Positions 8,304-19,832 of a stretch of DNA of 64,000 nucleotides are shown one piece after another; the stretch's first letter is position 1, and every line of letters begins with the position of its first letter. A model generated the notes under the pieces. The model searched no databases. It worked only from the letters and a program-made list of their open reading frames with translations, and had not been told where the DNA came from. A program made the translations under genes and the position numbers. This stretch comes from an uncultured Chlorobiaceae bacterium (GTDB lineage Bacteria > Bacteroidota > Chlorobiia > Chlorobiales > Chlorobiaceae), in the NCBI GenBank assembly GCA_903839405.1, contig CAIMCD010000018.1, positions 1 to 64,000 of the forward strand, written 5' to 3'.

Positions 8304-8340
8304 TAAAAAAAGCCTGCAAGTTGTTATTTTGCAGGCTTTT
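8304..8340 (-). terminator. Rho-independent terminator after tRNA-Val
   Basis: On the minus strand AGCCTGCAA and TTGCAGGCT form a 9-bp stem followed by a run of seven T. It lies 10 bases beyond the 3' end of the tRNA; the plus strand also ends in TTTT, so it could work in both directions. Confidence 0.85.
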
Positions 8341-8350
8341 AAGTGAGGTG

Positions 8351-8424
8351 TGGACGATAGAAGATTCGAACTTCTGACCTCTACAGTGTCAATGTAGCGC
8401 TCTAACCAACTGAGCTAATCGTCC
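8351..8424 (-). tRNA. tRNA-Val (GAC)
   Basis: The 74-base sequence folds as a full tRNA cloverleaf: acceptor GGACGAT/ATCGTCC, D-loop with AGCTCAGTTGGTTAGAGC, anticodon stem CTACA/TGTAG around loop TTGACAC (anticodon GAC, valine), and T-arm loop TTCGAAT. The discriminator base is A and CCA is not encoded. A terminator follows directly, so it is a single-gene transcript. The accessory genes to its left make it a plausible, but unproven, integration spot. Confidence 0.95.
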
Positions 8425-8494
8425 TCTCTGAAAGGCTGATAATATAGACTTTCATCCATGAAAAGCAAAGGGTAATCTCCCTCGGCCATGCATT

Positions 8495-9811
8495 TTATGC
8501 GATTTTTTTCTTTTTGCCGTCGCTGGAAGAGTATTCCGGTGCCGCCTTGTTCTCGATGGTGTCGGCCGTGATCACACACTTGTGCACGTTACTCATTGAG
8601 GGAAGCTCAAACATGATGTCGATCATCACATTTTCAAGCACGGAACGAAGCGCGCGTGCACCGGTGCCGCGTTCAATGGCGATGCTGACCACCTTGTCGA
8701 GCGCCTCTTCGGTAAACTCAAGCTCAACGCCGTCCATTTCAAACAACTTCTTGTACTGCTTGGTGATGGCGTTTTTCGGCTCTACCAGAATGTTGCGCAG
8801 CGCCTTTTCGTCCAGCATGTCGAGGGTTGAGATAACCGGCAGGCGGCCGATAAACTCGGGGATAAGGCCGTACTCGTGCAGGTCATCCTGGGTGACATAG
8901 CGCAAAATTTCCGGATCGTAGCCCGTCTGCGTGGTCTTGACCTTGGCACCAAATCCCATGGAGGATTTTGAAACCCTCTTGGCAATAAGCTTGTCAAGTC
9001 CCTCAAAGGCTCCGCCGCAGAGAAAGAGAATGTTCTTGGTGTTGATGTTGATCAACTGCTGCTCGGGATGTTTGCGTCCCCCTTTTGGTGGCACGCCAAC
9101 CACGGCCCCTTCAAGTATCTTCAAGAGAGCCTGCTGAACGCCCTCTCCCGATACATCGCGGGTAATGGAGACGTTGGCCGACTTGCGGGCAATTTTATCG
9201 ATCTCGTCAACATAGATAATGCCGCGCTCGGCACGCTCCAGATTAAAATCGGAGGCATGAAGCAGGCGGGCCAGAATGGTTTCAACGTCGTCACCAACAT
9301 ATCCCGCTTCGGTAAGCGAGGTGGCATCAACAATGGAAAAAGGGACTTCAAGCAGGTTGGCCAGCGTCTGGGCAAGCAGGGTCTTGCCGGTACCGGTTGG
9401 CCCGATCAAGAGGATGTTGCTCTTTTCAATCACCACTTCATCATCCTCATGCTTCCACTCCTGTGAATCAATCCGTTTGTAATGGTTGTAAACCGCTACA
9501 GAGAGGGACTTTTTGGCTAACTCCTGACCAACAACATACTGGTCAAGCGACTCCATGATCGCCTTCGGACTCACCAGTCGCGGCTGAAAGGGCTGCTCCT
9601 GAGTCCGCTCAGGCTGCTGTATGGCACTCAGCTCCTTGCGCAGAATTTCATAGGAGGTTTTAATACAGCGATCACAAATAAAGGCTCTCGGGCCGGCAAC
9701 CATGCTGTTTGCCTCCTGGGCGCTTCTGCCGCAAAACGAGCAGTAAACCTGCTCGCCCGTGCCGTTGCCGCTCTTTGGTTTAGCTCTTCCGGGTTCTCTC
9801 TCTCTTGTCAT
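8495..9811 (-). CDS. clpX: ATP-dependent Clp protease ATP-binding subunit ClpX
   Basis: ClpX unfolds tagged proteins and feeds them to the ClpP protease in the cytoplasm. The 438-residue protein has the N-terminal zinc finger (CSFC at about residue 24 and CDRC about 20 residues on), Walker A GPTGTGKT, Walker [10 protein letters not shown], the pore loop GYVG, the [12 protein letters not shown] sensor region and an arginine-finger region [10 protein letters not shown]. Length and order are those of a complete family member. clpP is not adjacent; the upstream DUF4404 gene is 44 bases away and probably cotranscribed. The C-terminal tail is lysine-rich. Confidence 0.98.
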   Translation of the reverse strand: MTREREPGRAKPKSGNGTGEQVYCSFCGRSAQEANSMVAGPRAFICDRCIKTSYEILRKELSAIQQPERTQEQPFQPRLVSPKAIMESLDQYVVGQELAKKSLSVAVYNHYKRIDSQEWKHEDDEVVIEKSNILLIGPTGTGKTLLAQTLANLLEVPFSIVDATSLTEAGYVGDDVETILARLLHASDFNLERAERGIIYVDEIDKIARKSANVSITRDVSGEGVQQALLKILEGAVVGVPPKGGRKHPEQQLININTKNILFLCGGAFEGLDKLIAKRVSKSSMGFGAKVKTTQTGYDPEILRYVTQDDLHEYGLIPEFIGRLPVISTLDMLDEKALRNILVEPKNAITKQYKKLFEMDGVELEFTEEALDKVVSIAIERGTGARALRSVLENVMIDIMFELPSMSNVHKCVITADTIENKAAPEYSSSDGKKKKIA

Positions 9812-9855
9812 GAAACTAGTATATTATGCCGTCAAAAAATGAATCGGGCAATTCG

Positions 9856-10125
9856 TTAAAACCCCATATTGGCAAGGCTGTCCAGCAGGTGCTGAATCGT
9901 CAGGCTGAGCTTGGGATGGCCAGCCTCGAAATGGTCAACCGCCTCACCGAGACGCTCCACAAGGGAGGCATCCTCTTCCGGCGTGCCGGTTTTTTCATCA
10001 ACCAGCTTGCGGATATCATCGCGAAGGGTGGTTAAAACCGCTTCCGTGCCCTCATCAACCGAATCGACCTGTTCAAGCTCACCGTGAAGGGTTTCGAGCA
10101 GTTCCCTGAGTTTTTGCTGTTCCAT
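9856..10125 (-). CDS. DUF4404 family protein
   Basis: This 89-residue acidic, helical protein starts at the ATG at 10125 (a GTG three codons earlier is possible). It reads as a member of the DUF4404 family: MEQQKLRELLETLHGELEQ, then a Leu-heptad helix and the family-typical FEAGHPKLSLTIQHLLDSLA near the C-terminus. No function is established for the family. It lies 44 bases upstream of clpX in the same direction and 53 bases after the gltD terminator-like hairpin, so it may be in a small operon with clpX. Confidence 0.75.
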   Translation of the reverse strand: MEQQKLRELLETLHGELEQVDSVDEGTEAVLTTLRDDIRKLVDEKTGTPEEDASLVERLGEAVDHFEAGHPKLSLTIQHLLDSLANMGF

Positions 10126-10187
10126 AATCCGCACTGATTAAAAATGCTTGCCAAGACTACATCTAACTGCTGAAAAGCCTTAATCGT

Positions 10188-11663
10188 TTAGGGAAGGCTT
10201 GTGGCGCCCATCAGAAAACGATCACACTCACGTGCCGCTCCCCTGCCCTCATGAATAGCCCAAACCACAAGGCTCTGACCACGACGTGCATCACCGGCGG
10301 CAAAAATCTTTTCACGGTTGGTGAGATAGGTTTTTTCCGTTGCCCGGATATTGGAACGCTCGTCCTGAACCACCTGAAGCTGCTGCAAGAGATGCTCCTC
10401 CGGCCCGATAAATCCCATGGCAAGCAGCACCAGATCAGCCTCAAGAATCTGTTCGGTACCCGGAACCGGCATTGGCGCAAAGCGTCCCTCATTTTTCACC
10501 CACTCAACCCTTGAAACTTCAACCGCCTTCAGCGCGCCTTTTTCATCCGAAAGAAACTTCTTGGTCATCATCGAGTAGTGGCGTGGATCCTCTCCCTGCA
10601 GCTCGGCGGCTTCCTCCTGGCCGTAATCGACCTTGAAGGTTTTTGGCCATTCGGGCCAGGGGTTGGAGGCTTCGCGCTCCAAAGGCGGCTTCGGCATAAT
10701 CTCAAGCTGCAGCACACTCTTGCACCCCTGACGCAGCGAAGAGGCTACGCAGTCGGTACCGGTATCACCGCCACCAATCACCACAACATTTTTTCCGGCG
10801 GCTGAAAGTACCGGAGCTGTACCGTCAAGCAAGGCTTTGGTGCTTGAACGCAGGAAATCCATAGCGAAGTGGATGCCTGTAAATTCACGCCCCTCGGCCG
10901 CAAGGTCACGGGGCTTTGTGGCGCCCGTACAGAGCACCACGGCATCGAACTCTTCAAGCAGCTTGTCCGAAGGATAGTCCACACCCACGGTGGTGCTTTC
11001 GGTAAAGGTCACGCCCTCAGCCTTCATCAGGTTGATGCGGCGCTCGACCACCTGCAATTTGTCGAGCTTCATGTTCGGAATACCGTACATCATGAGGCCA
11101 CCAAACCGATCATCCCGCTCAAAAACCGTAACGCTGTGACCGGCCTTGTTCAACTGGTCGGCACAGGCAAGTCCTGCCGGACCTGATCCCACAACGGCCA
11201 CCCGTTTGAGGGTTCGTTTGGCAATTTTTTTGGGCTCAACCCACCCTTCGGCAAAGGCATGTTCTATAATCGAATACTCGATATTCTTGATCGTCACCGC
11301 GGGTTCAATAATGCCGAGCACACAGGAGCCCTCACACGGTGCAGGGCAGACCCTTCCGGTAAACTCCGGGAAGTTGTTGGTTTTCATCAACCGGTCATAC
11401 GCCTCGTGCCAGAACCCTTTATAGATATAATCATTCCACTCGGGAATAAGATTATGGATCGGGCATCCGCTCGTCATACCGCTGAGCATAAAGCCGGTGT
11501 GGCAGTAAGGAGTGCCGCAATCCATACAACGGGCACCCTGCTTCTGCAGCTCCCCGGCCGGCATCTCCAGGTGAAACTCCTGCCAATCCTGTATTCTTTC
11601 CAGAGGCTCCCTGTCAGCAGGCAACGCTCTCTGGTACTCCATAAATCCTTTAACTTTACCCAT
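10188..11663 (-). CDS. gltD: Glutamate synthase (NADPH) small subunit
   Basis: GltD passes electrons from NADPH through FAD and two [4Fe-4S] clusters to GltB for glutamate synthesis from glutamine and 2-oxoglutarate. The 491-residue protein carries the N-terminal cysteine motifs ([26 protein letters not shown]), an FAD-binding [12 protein letters not shown] and an NADPH-binding [12 protein letters not shown], ending in the [17 protein letters not shown] motif. The length is normal. It follows gltB by 50 bases in one operon. A short hairpin (AAGCCTT/AAGGCTTTT) overlaps its stop and may terminate the transcript. Confidence 0.97.
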   Translation of the reverse strand: MGKVKGFMEYQRALPADREPLERIQDWQEFHLEMPAGELQKQGARCMDCGTPYCHTGFMLSGMTSGCPIHNLIPEWNDYIYKGFWHEAYDRLMKTNNFPEFTGRVCPAPCEGSCVLGIIEPAVTIKNIEYSIIEHAFAEGWVEPKKIAKRTLKRVAVVGSGPAGLACADQLNKAGHSVTVFERDDRFGGLMMYGIPNMKLDKLQVVERRINLMKAEGVTFTESTTVGVDYPSDKLLEEFDAVVLCTGATKPRDLAAEGREFTGIHFAMDFLRSSTKALLDGTAPVLSAAGKNVVVIGGGDTGTDCVASSLRQGCKSVLQLEIMPKPPLEREASNPWPEWPKTFKVDYGQEEAAELQGEDPRHYSMMTKKFLSDEKGALKAVEVSRVEWVKNEGRFAPMPVPGTEQILEADLVLLAMGFIGPEEHLLQQLQVVQDERSNIRATEKTYLTNREKIFAAGDARRGQSLVVWAIHEGRGAARECDRFLMGATSLP

Positions 11664-11713
11664 ATCAATGATTTAATCTTTTCCAGACCGGGCTTTGCTG
11701 CCCGGTGCCGGTG

Positions 11714-14700
11714 TTAATTCCCTGAAACACGTGCAGGGTCATGAATATTTTTAAGGAACGCGGCCATCACGGCTTCATCACCACTGAGCCCTGCGGCCTC
11801 GACCTCTTGCATCGCTTCAAGAGCCCGGCGGTAATCGTGCGGCATCACCTTGACAAAACGCTGGCGAAGAGCATCCCGGTCATCAAGAATGGACTGGCCA
11901 AGATCACTACCGGTATACTCGACATGGCGCTCAATCATCGTCTGAAGCGTTGCAAGCTCCAGCGGATCATCAACCAGGGAGAGTCCGACCATATCATGGT
12001 TGCAGTTATCAGCAAAGGTGCCGTCCACATCATAAACATAGGCCACACCGCCCGACATTCCGGCCGCGAAGTTCCGTCCGGTTTTACCGAGAATGATCAC
12101 GGTGCCGCCGGTCATGTATTCGCAACCATGATCGCCGATCGCCTCCACAACGGCACTGAGGCCGCTGTTGCGCACACAGAAACGCTCTCCGGCCATTCCC
12201 CTGATGAAAGCCTCTCCGGAGGTTGCGCCGTAAAAGCCGACGTTGCCGATAATGATATTCTCTTCCGGCAGGAATGAGGAGCCTTTTGAGGGGTAGACAA
12301 TAATGCGTCCGCCCGAAAGGCCCTTTCCGACATAGTCGTTGGCATCGCCTTCAAGCTCAAGGGTTATGCCATTTGGAATAAAGGCACCCAGACTCTGGCC
12401 AGCCGAACCGGTAAATTTCAAATGAATCGTGTCGTCCGGAAGTCCTTCGGCTCCATAGGCTTTGGTCACCTCATAGCCGACAATCGTGCCGACCACCCGG
12501 TTGGTATTGCGGATCGGCAGGGTGCTCGAAACCTTTTCCTTGCGTTTAATTGCAGGCTCACAAATGGCAAGCAGTGTGGTACAGTCGAGACTCTCTTCAA
12601 GGCCGTGCTCCTGCTCAATGGTACAGTAGCGGCTCTCATGCTCACCAAGCTCCGGATGGTGGAGAATCTTGGAAAGATCAATCCCTTGCGCTTTCCAGTG
12701 ATCAACCGACTTTTTCATGCTGAGCAGTTCGGTACGTCCCACAAGCTCGTTGAGGGTGCGCACACCAAGGCGCGCCATATACTCCCGAACACCTTCGGCA
12801 AGGAAACGCATGAAGTTTTCCACATGCTCCGGCTTGCCCTTGAAATGCTTGCGCAGTTCCGGGTTCTGGGTAGCAACACCGACCGCACAGGAGTCATCCT
12901 GGCAGCAGCGCAGCATCACACACCCCATCACCACAAGCGTGGTGGTGGCAAAACCAAACTCCTCGGCGCCAAGCATAGCGGCAATAACGATATCCCTTGC
13001 GGTTTTCAACTGGCCGTCGGTCTCGACAACAATACGGCTGCGAAGATTATTGAGCATCAGGGTCTGGTGCGCTTCGGCAAGGCCAAGCTCCCACGGCATA
13101 CCGGCATGCATAATGCTTGAAACAGGCGAAGCACCCGTTCCGCCGTCATGACCGCTGATCAGCACCACATCGGCGTGCGCCTTGGCAACACCGGCCGCAA
13201 TCGTACCGACGCCCACCGAGGAGACCAGCTTGACGTTGATACGTGCTGAAGGGTTGGCATTTTTAAGATCGTGGATCAACTGGGAGAGATCCTCGATTGA
13301 GTAGATATCATGATGGGGCGGAGGCGAAATAAGGCCTACACCAGGCGTCGAGTGACGAACCTTGGCTACCCACGGATAGACTTTGGAACCCGGAAGCTGG
13401 CCGCCTTCACCCGGTTTTGCGCCCTGGGCCATCTTGATCTGCAGCTCATTGGCATTGGCCAGGTACTCGCTCGTCACGCCAAAGCGTCCGGAAGCGACCT
13501 GCTTGATGGCCGACATTCTTGAGTCACCGTTGGCATCCTTGTGAAAACGTGCCGGATCCTCTCCACCCTCACCGGTATTGCTCCGGCCTCCGAGGCGGTT
13601 CATGGCTATGGCCAGGGTTTCGTGAGCCTCCTGGCTGATGGAGCCGTAGGACATCGCTCCGGTCTTGAACCGTTTCAGAATGGCTTCAACCGGTTCAACC
13701 TCTTCAAGCGGCACACCGTGCTTGCTGAAGCGGATATCCATCAAACCACGGATGGTGCAGAGATGCTCGCTCTGGTCATCGATAAGAGTCTCGTACTGCT
13801 TGAACAGCTCATAGTTCTGCGTCCGGCAGGAGTGCTGCAGAAAATGGATCGCCTGGGGACTGAAGAGATGGAACTCCCCGTTATAACGCCACTTTCTCTC
13901 GCCGCCAGCTTCCAGACCGCGGTCAACCTTGTTGCCCGAAGGCGGGAATACGGTTTCGTGCCGCTTGCGAACCTCTTCGGCCACCGTATCAAGACCGATG
14001 CCCTCAATACGGGTCGGTGTACGGGTGAAGTAGGCATCCACGAGCTGGGTATTGAGACCAACCGCCTCAAAAATCTGTGAACCACGATAGCTCTGGATGG
14101 TGGAAATACCCATCTTGGCCATGGTCTTCACCACGCCCTTGACGGCGGCCTTGACATAGTTCTTGACGGCCGTCTTCTCATCCAAAGTGATATGGCCAGC
14201 GGAGATCATGGAGCGGATGGTTTCAATCGCCATGTAGGGATTGACGGCACCGGCACCATAACTGATGAGCATGGCAAAGTGATGCACCGCTCTCGGTTCG
14301 GCCGACTCAAGCACAAGACCAACCTTGGTTCTCAGACCGGCATTGATCAAAAAGTTGTGCAGGCCGGAAACTGCAAGAAGAGCCGGAATCGGTGCACGGT
14401 CACTCTCTATCTCTCCCTTGTCGGAGAGAATAATAATATTGACCCCCTTGCTGACAGCCTGTTCCGACTGGCGATAGAGATCCTGCATGGCCGCCTCAAT
14501 ACCCTTGCCGCCACGAGCTACATCGTAAAAAATCGGCAAGGTGACAGCCCGAAAACCGGGTTTATCAATGCCACGGATCTTTTCTAGTACCTGATTGTTC
14601 AGAATCGGATGTGGTAAGCGGATGCGGCGACAGTTCACCTCGGTCGGCTCAAGCAGGTCGCCTTCGGTGCCGAGCATAACCGTTGTGGAGGTGATAAGCT

Positions 14701-16315
14701 CCTCGCGGAGTGAATCAATCGGAGGATTGGTCACCTGGGCGAAAAGCTGCTTGAAATAATCGTAGAGCAACTTTGGCTTGTTGGAGAGCACGGCCAGCGG
14801 AGTATCGTTGCCCATGGAACCGACCAGCTCCACCCCTTTTTCGCTCATCGTCTTGATCTGCAGGGAGATATCTTCCTGCGTATAGCCAAAGACCTTCTGA
14901 CGGGCAGTAAGGCTGTACTTGTCCTCATCGGGATTTTTCAGTTGCGGATGATCCTCAAGATCCTCAAGTTCAATCACGTTCCGCTCAATCCACTCGCCGT
15001 AAGGCTGTTCATCGGCAATGGTTTTCTTGATCTCTTCGTCGGAGATAATGCGGCCCTGGGCCGTATCGACCAGAAACATGCGGCCCGGCTGCAGACGATC
15101 TTTTTTCAGAATTCGTTCCGGAGCAATATCAAGCACCCCAACCTCGGAGGCCATAATGATCAGGTCATCCTTGGTGATGTAGTAGCGTGAAGGACGAAGG
15201 CCGTTGCGATCAAGCACCGCGCCGATCTGCACGCCATCGGTAAAGGTGACCGATGCAGGGCCGTCCCAAGGCTCCATCAGGCAGCTATGATACTCGTAAA
15301 AGGCTTTTTTCTCAGGGGAAATGGCATTGTTTCCAGCCCACGGCTCAGGGATGATCATCATGGCGGCATGAGCCAGCGAACGGCCTGAAAGCACCAAAAA
15401 CTCGAATGCGTTGTCAAGAATGGCCGAATCGCTGCCATCCTCCAGAATAACCGGCTTGATATCCTCAAGCGCGTCACCGAAGACCTTCGACTGGATATTT
15501 TTCTCTCTCGCCTTCATCCAGTTGACATTGCCCTTGAGGGTGTTGATTTCGCCGTTATGGCTCAAGTAGCGGTATGGGTGCGCCCGATCCCAGCTCGGGA
15601 AGGTATTGGTGCTGAAACGGGAGTGCACCATGGCAATCGCGCTCTCCATCTCGGGGTCGTGCAGTTCAGGATAAAAATCCCCGACCTGCTCGGGAAGAAG
15701 CATCCCTTTATAGACAATGGTGCGACCGGAAAGACTTGAGATATAAAAATAACTGCTGCCGAGAAGACCGGCGGTATATTTCACCCGTTTGGTGATACGA
15801 CGGCGGATGATATAGAGCTTCCGCTCAAATTCAAGTTCGCTTTCAATATCCTTGCCCCAGCCGACAAACAACTGCTTGACTACCGGCTCTTCAGAGCGGG
15901 CGGTAGCGCCAAGACTATCGTTGCAGGTCGGTACTTTTCGGAAACCAAGAAATTTCTGGCCCTCGGCCTGAATCATCTGGCGGCAGATATCCTCAATGGC
16001 ACGCCGCTGGGAGATATCCGGCGGCAGAAAAATCATCCCGACGCCGTACTGTTTTTCAGGCGGAAGTTCAATATTTCGTTCAGCACAAACCCTTCGCAGG
16101 AACTTGTCGGGCACCTGAAGAAGAATTCCTGCCCCGTCGCCGGTATTTTTTTCACATCCGCATGCTCCGCGATGCTTCAGGTTTTCGTTGATTTGCAAAC
16201 CCTGTTCGACAATTTCATGGGACTTGACACCTTTGATATGGGCAACAAACCCTACACCGCAGGCATCATGCTCAAACTGAGGATCATAAAGCCCCGTATT
16301 TAACGTAACGTTCAT
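11714..16315 (-). CDS. gltB: Glutamate synthase (NADPH) large subunit
   Basis: GltB makes glutamate from glutamine and 2-oxoglutarate, the main ammonia-assimilation step with glutamine synthetase. I start it at the ATG at 16315 (a GTG lies four codons upstream at 16327), giving 1533 residues. It has the class II glutaminase domain with the nucleophile Cys in HDACGVGF near residue 19 after a short propeptide, the FMN-binding synthase domain ([30 protein letters not shown]), the [3Fe-4S] cysteines in [13 protein letters not shown], and the C-terminal beta-helix with repeated G-x3-G turns. It is the first gene of gltBD. Confidence 0.97.
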   Translation of the reverse strand: MNVTLNTGLYDPQFEHDACGVGFVAHIKGVKSHEIVEQGLQINENLKHRGACGCEKNTGDGAGILLQVPDKFLRRVCAERNIELPPEKQYGVGMIFLPPDISQRRAIEDICRQMIQAEGQKFLGFRKVPTCNDSLGATARSEEPVVKQLFVGWGKDIESELEFERKLYIIRRRITKRVKYTAGLLGSSYFYISSLSGRTIVYKGMLLPEQVGDFYPELHDPEMESAIAMVHSRFSTNTFPSWDRAHPYRYLSHNGEINTLKGNVNWMKAREKNIQSKVFGDALEDIKPVILEDGSDSAILDNAFEFLVLSGRSLAHAAMMIIPEPWAGNNAISPEKKAFYEYHSCLMEPWDGPASVTFTDGVQIGAVLDRNGLRPSRYYITKDDLIIMASEVGVLDIAPERILKKDRLQPGRMFLVDTAQGRIISDEEIKKTIADEQPYGEWIERNVIELEDLEDHPQLKNPDEDKYSLTARQKVFGYTQEDISLQIKTMSEKGVELVGSMGNDTPLAVLSNKPKLLYDYFKQLFAQVTNPPIDSLREELITSTTVMLGTEGDLLEPTEVNCRRIRLPHPILNNQVLEKIRGIDKPGFRAVTLPIFYDVARGGKGIEAAMQDLYRQSEQAVSKGVNIIILSDKGEIESDRAPIPALLAVSGLHNFLINAGLRTKVGLVLESAEPRAVHHFAMLISYGAGAVNPYMAIETIRSMISAGHITLDEKTAVKNYVKAAVKGVVKTMAKMGISTIQSYRGSQIFEAVGLNTQLVDAYFTRTPTRIEGIGLDTVAEEVRKRHETVFPPSGNKVDRGLEAGGERKWRYNGEFHLFSPQAIHFLQHSCRTQNYELFKQYETLIDDQSEHLCTIRGLMDIRFSKHGVPLEEVEPVEAILKRFKTGAMSYGSISQEAHETLAIAMNRLGGRSNTGEGGEDPARFHKDANGDSRMSAIKQVASGRFGVTSEYLANANELQIKMAQGAKPGEGGQLPGSKVYPWVAKVRHSTPGVGLISPPPHHDIYSIEDLSQLIHDLKNANPSARINVKLVSSVGVGTIAAGVAKAHADVVLISGHDGGTGASPVSSIMHAGMPWELGLAEAHQTLMLNNLRSRIVVETDGQLKTARDIVIAAMLGAEEFGFATTTLVVMGCVMLRCCQDDSCAVGVATQNPELRKHFKGKPEHVENFMRFLAEGVREYMARLGVRTLNELVGRTELLSMKKSVDHWKAQGIDLSKILHHPELGEHESRYCTIEQEHGLEESLDCTTLLAICEPAIKRKEKVSSTLPIRNTNRVVGTIVGYEVTKAYGAEGLPDDTIHLKFTGSAGQSLGAFIPNGITLELEGDANDYVGKGLSGGRIIVYPSKGSSFLPEENIIIGNVGFYGATSGEAFIRGMAGERFCVRNSGLSAVVEAIGDHGCEYMTGGTVIILGKTGRNFAAGMSGGVAYVYDVDGTFADNCNHDMVGLSLVDDPLELATLQTMIERHVEYTGSDLGQSILDDRDALRQRFVKVMPHDYRRALEAMQEVEAAGLSGDEAVMAAFLKNIHDPARVSGN

Positions 16316-16425
16316 ATTTTCAGGCACTACTTTTCATAATAGTTTCAAAAAAAGGCGACCCGGAGATCGGAGTGCAGAATATAATTGTTTTTTTAACAAT
16401 CTATTCTTTACGCTCCTCATGAGGG

Positions 16426-17175
16426 TCAGGCTGAGGCTTTTGCTTGGCTGAGAACCGCTTCGACAGCCTTTTTCAAAGCCTCCTGATCGCCGAGATAATA
16501 GTGTTTCAGGGCCTTGAGGTCATCATCCAGCTCATAAACCAGGGGAATTCCTGTAGGAATATTAAGGCCGACAATATCCTCCTCGGAAATATTGTCGAGA
16601 TATTTGACCAAAGCACGCAAAGAGTTGCCGTGGGCCACAATAAGAACATTTTTGCCACTACGGATTTGGGGCACAATCGTTTCATGCCAGAAGGGCAGGA
16701 AGCGATCCACCGTATCCTTCAAACACTCGGAGAGCGGAATTTCCTCCGGCTTCAGACTGGCATACCGGGGATCGGAACCCGGATAACGCTCATCGTCCAA
16801 CTCAAGCGCCGGCGGAGGGGTATCGTAGCTGCGGCGCCAGACCAGCACCTGCTCCTCGCCATACTTCTGGGAGGTTTCCGACTTGTTGAGGCCCTGCAAA
16901 GCTCCATAATGGCGTTCGTTAAGGCGCCAGCTCTTGAAAACCGGCAGCCACATCAAGTCCATTTGATCAAGCACGCTCCAGAGCGTTCGGATCGCACGCT
17001 TCAAAACCGAGGTATAGGCGACATCAAACAGAAACCCGCCCTCACGGAGCAGTTTTCCGGCCTCAGCCGCCTCTTTGCGACCCTGATCGGAAAGATCGAT
17101 ATCATACCATCCTGTAAAGCGGTTTTCAAGGTTCCACTGACTCTCCCCATGCCGCAACAAAACCAGTTTAATCAT
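16426..17175 (-). CDS. gpmA: 2,3-bisphosphoglycerate-dependent phosphoglycerate mutase
   Basis: GpmA interconverts 3- and 2-phosphoglycerate in glycolysis and gluconeogenesis. The 249-residue protein has the phosphohistidine motif [10 protein letters not shown] at residues 6-15, the substrate loop [18 protein letters not shown] and the second catalytic His in [14 protein letters not shown], as in the dPGM family of about 250 residues. It stands alone, 110 bases downstream of the gltB start region and convergent with nothing; the gene to its right is divergent, so the 17.2-17.5 kb spacer should hold its promoter. Confidence 0.97.
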   Translation of the reverse strand: MIKLVLLRHGESQWNLENRFTGWYDIDLSDQGRKEAAEAGKLLREGGFLFDVAYTSVLKRAIRTLWSVLDQMDLMWLPVFKSWRLNERHYGALQGLNKSETSQKYGEEQVLVWRRSYDTPPPALELDDERYPGSDPRYASLKPEEIPLSECLKDTVDRFLPFWHETIVPQIRSGKNVLIVAHGNSLRALVKYLDNISEEDIVGLNIPTGIPLVYELDDDLKALKHYYLGDQEALKKAVEAVLSQAKASA

Positions 17176-17489
17176 AATGCTCCCCTTTTTCAGGATGGTT
17201 ATCGGTTTGCGGGAAATTTACCTATTTCCCCTTCATTGGCCTGCAATTTAATATTCTCTCTACCTTTTCTCAAACTTCATCCACCGCCGGGAGTGCAAAG
17301 TTTATTTCAGAATGCACAGGATAGTTACAAAAGCGGCGCTATTTCGGAGAATTGTCTGTAGATTTATAAATTGAAATATGATATCTTAAGTAATTTTTGG
17401 CGCGCCGTACCTTGCCGTCGCACGGCTTCGGGCCCTGTGCTCTAGGGAAATGAGGATCTGTAAATGCTTTTATACTGATAAAAAAGACA
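17176..17489. other. Divergent spacer with a GC-rich block
   Basis: These 314 bases separate gpmA (leftward) from the nitronate-monooxygenase-like gene (rightward) and should hold both promoters. Within AT-rich DNA, about 17399-17457 is a sharply GC-rich block containing the small hairpin GCCGTCGCACGGC. It matches no RNA family I can recognise and has no open frame of its own worth calling. Confidence 0.4.
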
Positions 17490-18749
17490 ATGAACGTAGA
17501 CAATTTCAGGTTACAACTGGGCGGAAAAGAGTATGTACCCATCATTATCGGCGGCATGGGAGTCAATATTTCAACGACCGAACTTGCTCTTGCGGCTGAA
17601 AAACTGGGCGGAATAGGCCATATTTCTGACGCCGAAACCGGATATGTCTGCGACAGGATATTCAATACCTCGTTTGTCAGCCGGAAAAGAAAAAAGTACA
17701 TCCAGTACAGCAACAATCCCGACAAATCCGCCGTACTCTTTGACCTGGAAGAGGTTGCCGAAGCACAGAAAAAATATATCGACTACACCGTCTCCCAAAA
17801 ATCCGGTAAGGGAGCGATTTTTCTCAACTGCATGGAGAAGCTGACCATGAACAGCGGCAATGAAACGCTGAAGGTACGGCTTGCGGCCGCCATGGATGCA
17901 GGCATTGACGGCCTGACCCTTGCGGCAGGTCTCAATCTCCGTACACTCGACCTGATCCAGGATCACCCGCGCTTTCGCGATGTCCAGATTGGCATTATCA
18001 TCTCTTCCGTCAGGGCGCTCTCCATCTTTCTGAAACGTGCCGTGCGCCTGAACCGCCTGCCGGACTACATTATTGTTGAAGGACCGCTTGCCGGTGGCCA
18101 TCTTGGCTTCGGGCCGGATGACTGGCAGGCCCTTGACCTCAAGACCATCTTTTCGGAGGTGCTTGCCTTCCTGAAAAAAGAGGGACTGAACATTCCGCTT
18201 ATTCCTGCCGGAGGAATCTTTACCGGTACCGACGCGGTTGACTACCTCAAGGCGGGAGCGGCGGCCGTACAGGTGGCAACCCGCTTTACCATCAGCAAAG
18301 AGGCCGGTCTGCCAGACGATGTGAAGCAGCACTATATCAATGCCCGTGAGGAGGATATTGTCATCAATATGGCTTCAACCACCGGCTACCCCATGCGGAT
18401 GCTTCTCCAGTCGCCAACCTTGCGCTATGCGATAAAGCCCAATTGCGAGGGGCTTGGCTACCTGCTTGAAAACGGCGGGAAGTGCAGCTATATCGATGCC
18501 TATTACAACGCCATTGCCGACAGAAAACCGGGCGAGCCGATTAAGGTCAAGGAGAAGACCTGCCTCTGTACCGGCATGGCCAATTACGACTGCTGGACCT
18601 GCGGTCACACAGCCTACCGGCTCAAGGAGACCACCAACCTTCTTCCGAACGGCAAATGGCAGCTTCCGAAAGCCGAGGAGATCTTTCTTGACTATCAGTT
18701 CAGCCGCGACCACTCCATCAAGCTCCCGGAACCGGAATTGGGGAGTTAA
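17490..18749 (+). CDS. Nitronate monooxygenase-like flavoprotein with Cys-rich tail
   Basis: This 419-residue protein is a TIM-barrel FMN enzyme of the nitronate monooxygenase/2-nitropropane dioxygenase superfamily: PIIIGGMGVNISTTELA at the N-terminus, VEGPLAGGHLGFG (the family GGH motif) and IPAGGIFTGTDAVDYLKAGAAAVQVATRF at the phosphate-binding end. Classical enzymes are about 320-350 residues; here a C-terminal extension carries Cys358, Cys360, Cys368 and Cys371 (CLC and CWTC), which could bind metal or an iron-sulfur cluster. The true substrate is unknown; related proteins include enoyl reductases of lipid synthesis. The next gene starts 54 bases on in the same direction. Confidence 0.75.
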   Translation: MNVDNFRLQLGGKEYVPIIIGGMGVNISTTELALAAEKLGGIGHISDAETGYVCDRIFNTSFVSRKRKKYIQYSNNPDKSAVLFDLEEVAEAQKKYIDYTVSQKSGKGAIFLNCMEKLTMNSGNETLKVRLAAAMDAGIDGLTLAAGLNLRTLDLIQDHPRFRDVQIGIIISSVRALSIFLKRAVRLNRLPDYIIVEGPLAGGHLGFGPDDWQALDLKTIFSEVLAFLKKEGLNIPLIPAGGIFTGTDAVDYLKAGAAAVQVATRFTISKEAGLPDDVKQHYINAREEDIVINMASTTGYPMRMLLQSPTLRYAIKPNCEGLGYLLENGGKCSYIDAYYNAIADRKPGEPIKVKEKTCLCTGMANYDCWTCGHTAYRLKETTNLLPNGKWQLPKAEEIFLDYQFSRDHSIKLPEPELGS

Positions 18750-18802
18750 GAGAACCTGACCTCTTTTCTGATGGCTAAACCCTTTTTAAACTAGCTGTTG
18801 AT

Positions 18803-19825
18803 ATGAAAAGAAAAGCCATCTTGTTCCTCTATGCCGCGCTTTTTGTGGCCATCTTGCTTGCGGTTACCGTTCTGGTCAACCAGTTGCATGCCCTCGCCCT
18901 GCTGCTCGGTTCGCTTCACCCTGTTGCTGGCGCGCTCTTCCTGCTGCTCAGTGCCGCACTGCTCCTCTCGGCGCTTTACCATGGAGTCCGTCTTTTTGCC
19001 CTGCCGAAAAAGCCTGAGCTGCCGGCAGATGAAAAGTCAAAAGAGATGGCCGCCTATATCACCTCCCTCGAAAAAGAGATGCCGGTTCACCCCCGCCACC
19101 CGGAAGCGGCTATAAAAGAGCGGGATATCCGCTGGGTACGCACCAATCTCAAGTTTTTGGAAGTGGACTCGCTCAACACCACCAAGCAGATCGCCACAAA
19201 AAACTTTTTTGTCGGGGCCTTTGCGCAGAACACCTCCTACGGCACCACCACCTCGCTCGCCAATATCCTCAAGGTGGTCTGGAATATTTATACCATTCAC
19301 CACCGGGAGCAGCATTTGCGGGAGTTCCTCAAGCTGCTGCGATCGGTCTACGGCTGCCTGCCGCTTTCCGACTTTAAAAAAGAGGATATCCCGGCCCATA
19401 TCAAGCCGATTATCCAGTCCTCGTTCAGCAATACCCTCTCTTCGCTCCTGCCGGGCGGAAACCTGCTGACCCCGTTTTTTATGAACCTCTTTCTGGCAGG
19501 ATCAACCAACACCTATCTCACCTGCCTGGCCGGTATTATCACGACCCGCCACTGCCAGATGATGACCAGGGAGGATGAAAAGGAGATTATTCAGCAAAGC
19601 ATGTTTGAGGCCTCCTTCATGCTCAAGGAGATTGTCCGGGAGTGCAACCCGGTGCTCTCGGTCACCATCAGCCAGTCCGTAAAAAAAGCCGGCATCGAAA
19701 GCCTCGACACCGTCCAGCCCCCTTCAGCCGGGAGCGGTTTAGCACAGGAGATTGTATCCCACCTGGCAAGCTCCCTGAAAAATATTATCCGCGAAAATAT
19801 CTCGACCGAAAAGCACGAGGAGTAA
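18803..19825 (+). CDS. Conserved membrane protein of unknown function
   Basis: The 340-residue protein has two N-terminal membrane helices (about residues 5-25 and 36-66, very Leu/Ala-rich), a soluble helical middle part (residues 75-200) and a weakly hydrophobic segment around residues 215-250 (LLPGGNLLTPFFMNLFLAG). It vaguely recalls DUF697-type proteins but I cannot confirm this. It may be cotranscribed with the flavoprotein gene 54 bases upstream. Its stop is only 7 bases from the end of the convergent tRNA deaminase gene, leaving no room for a separate terminator. Confidence 0.7.
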   Translation: MKRKAILFLYAALFVAILLAVTVLVNQLHALALLLGSLHPVAGALFLLLSAALLLSALYHGVRLFALPKKPELPADEKSKEMAAYITSLEKEMPVHPRHPEAAIKERDIRWVRTNLKFLEVDSLNTTKQIATKNFFVGAFAQNTSYGTTTSLANILKVVWNIYTIHHREQHLREFLKLLRSVYGCLPLSDFKKEDIPAHIKPIIQSSFSNTLSSLLPGGNLLTPFFMNLFLAGSTNTYLTCLAGIITTRHCQMMTREDEKEIIQQSMFEASFMLKEIVRECNPVLSVTISQSVKKAGIESLDTVQPPSAGSGLAQEIVSHLASSLKNIIRENISTEKHEE

Positions 19826-19832
19826 GTAGAGT

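Noticed and set aside
12422-14587. Long open frames on the plus strand (up to 232 codons)
   Set aside because: They lie antisense inside gltB, have no family motifs, and follow from its codon bias.
16444-17361. A 305-codon plus-strand frame
   Set aside because: It is antisense to gpmA, which is unmistakable; the translated sequence resembles no protein.
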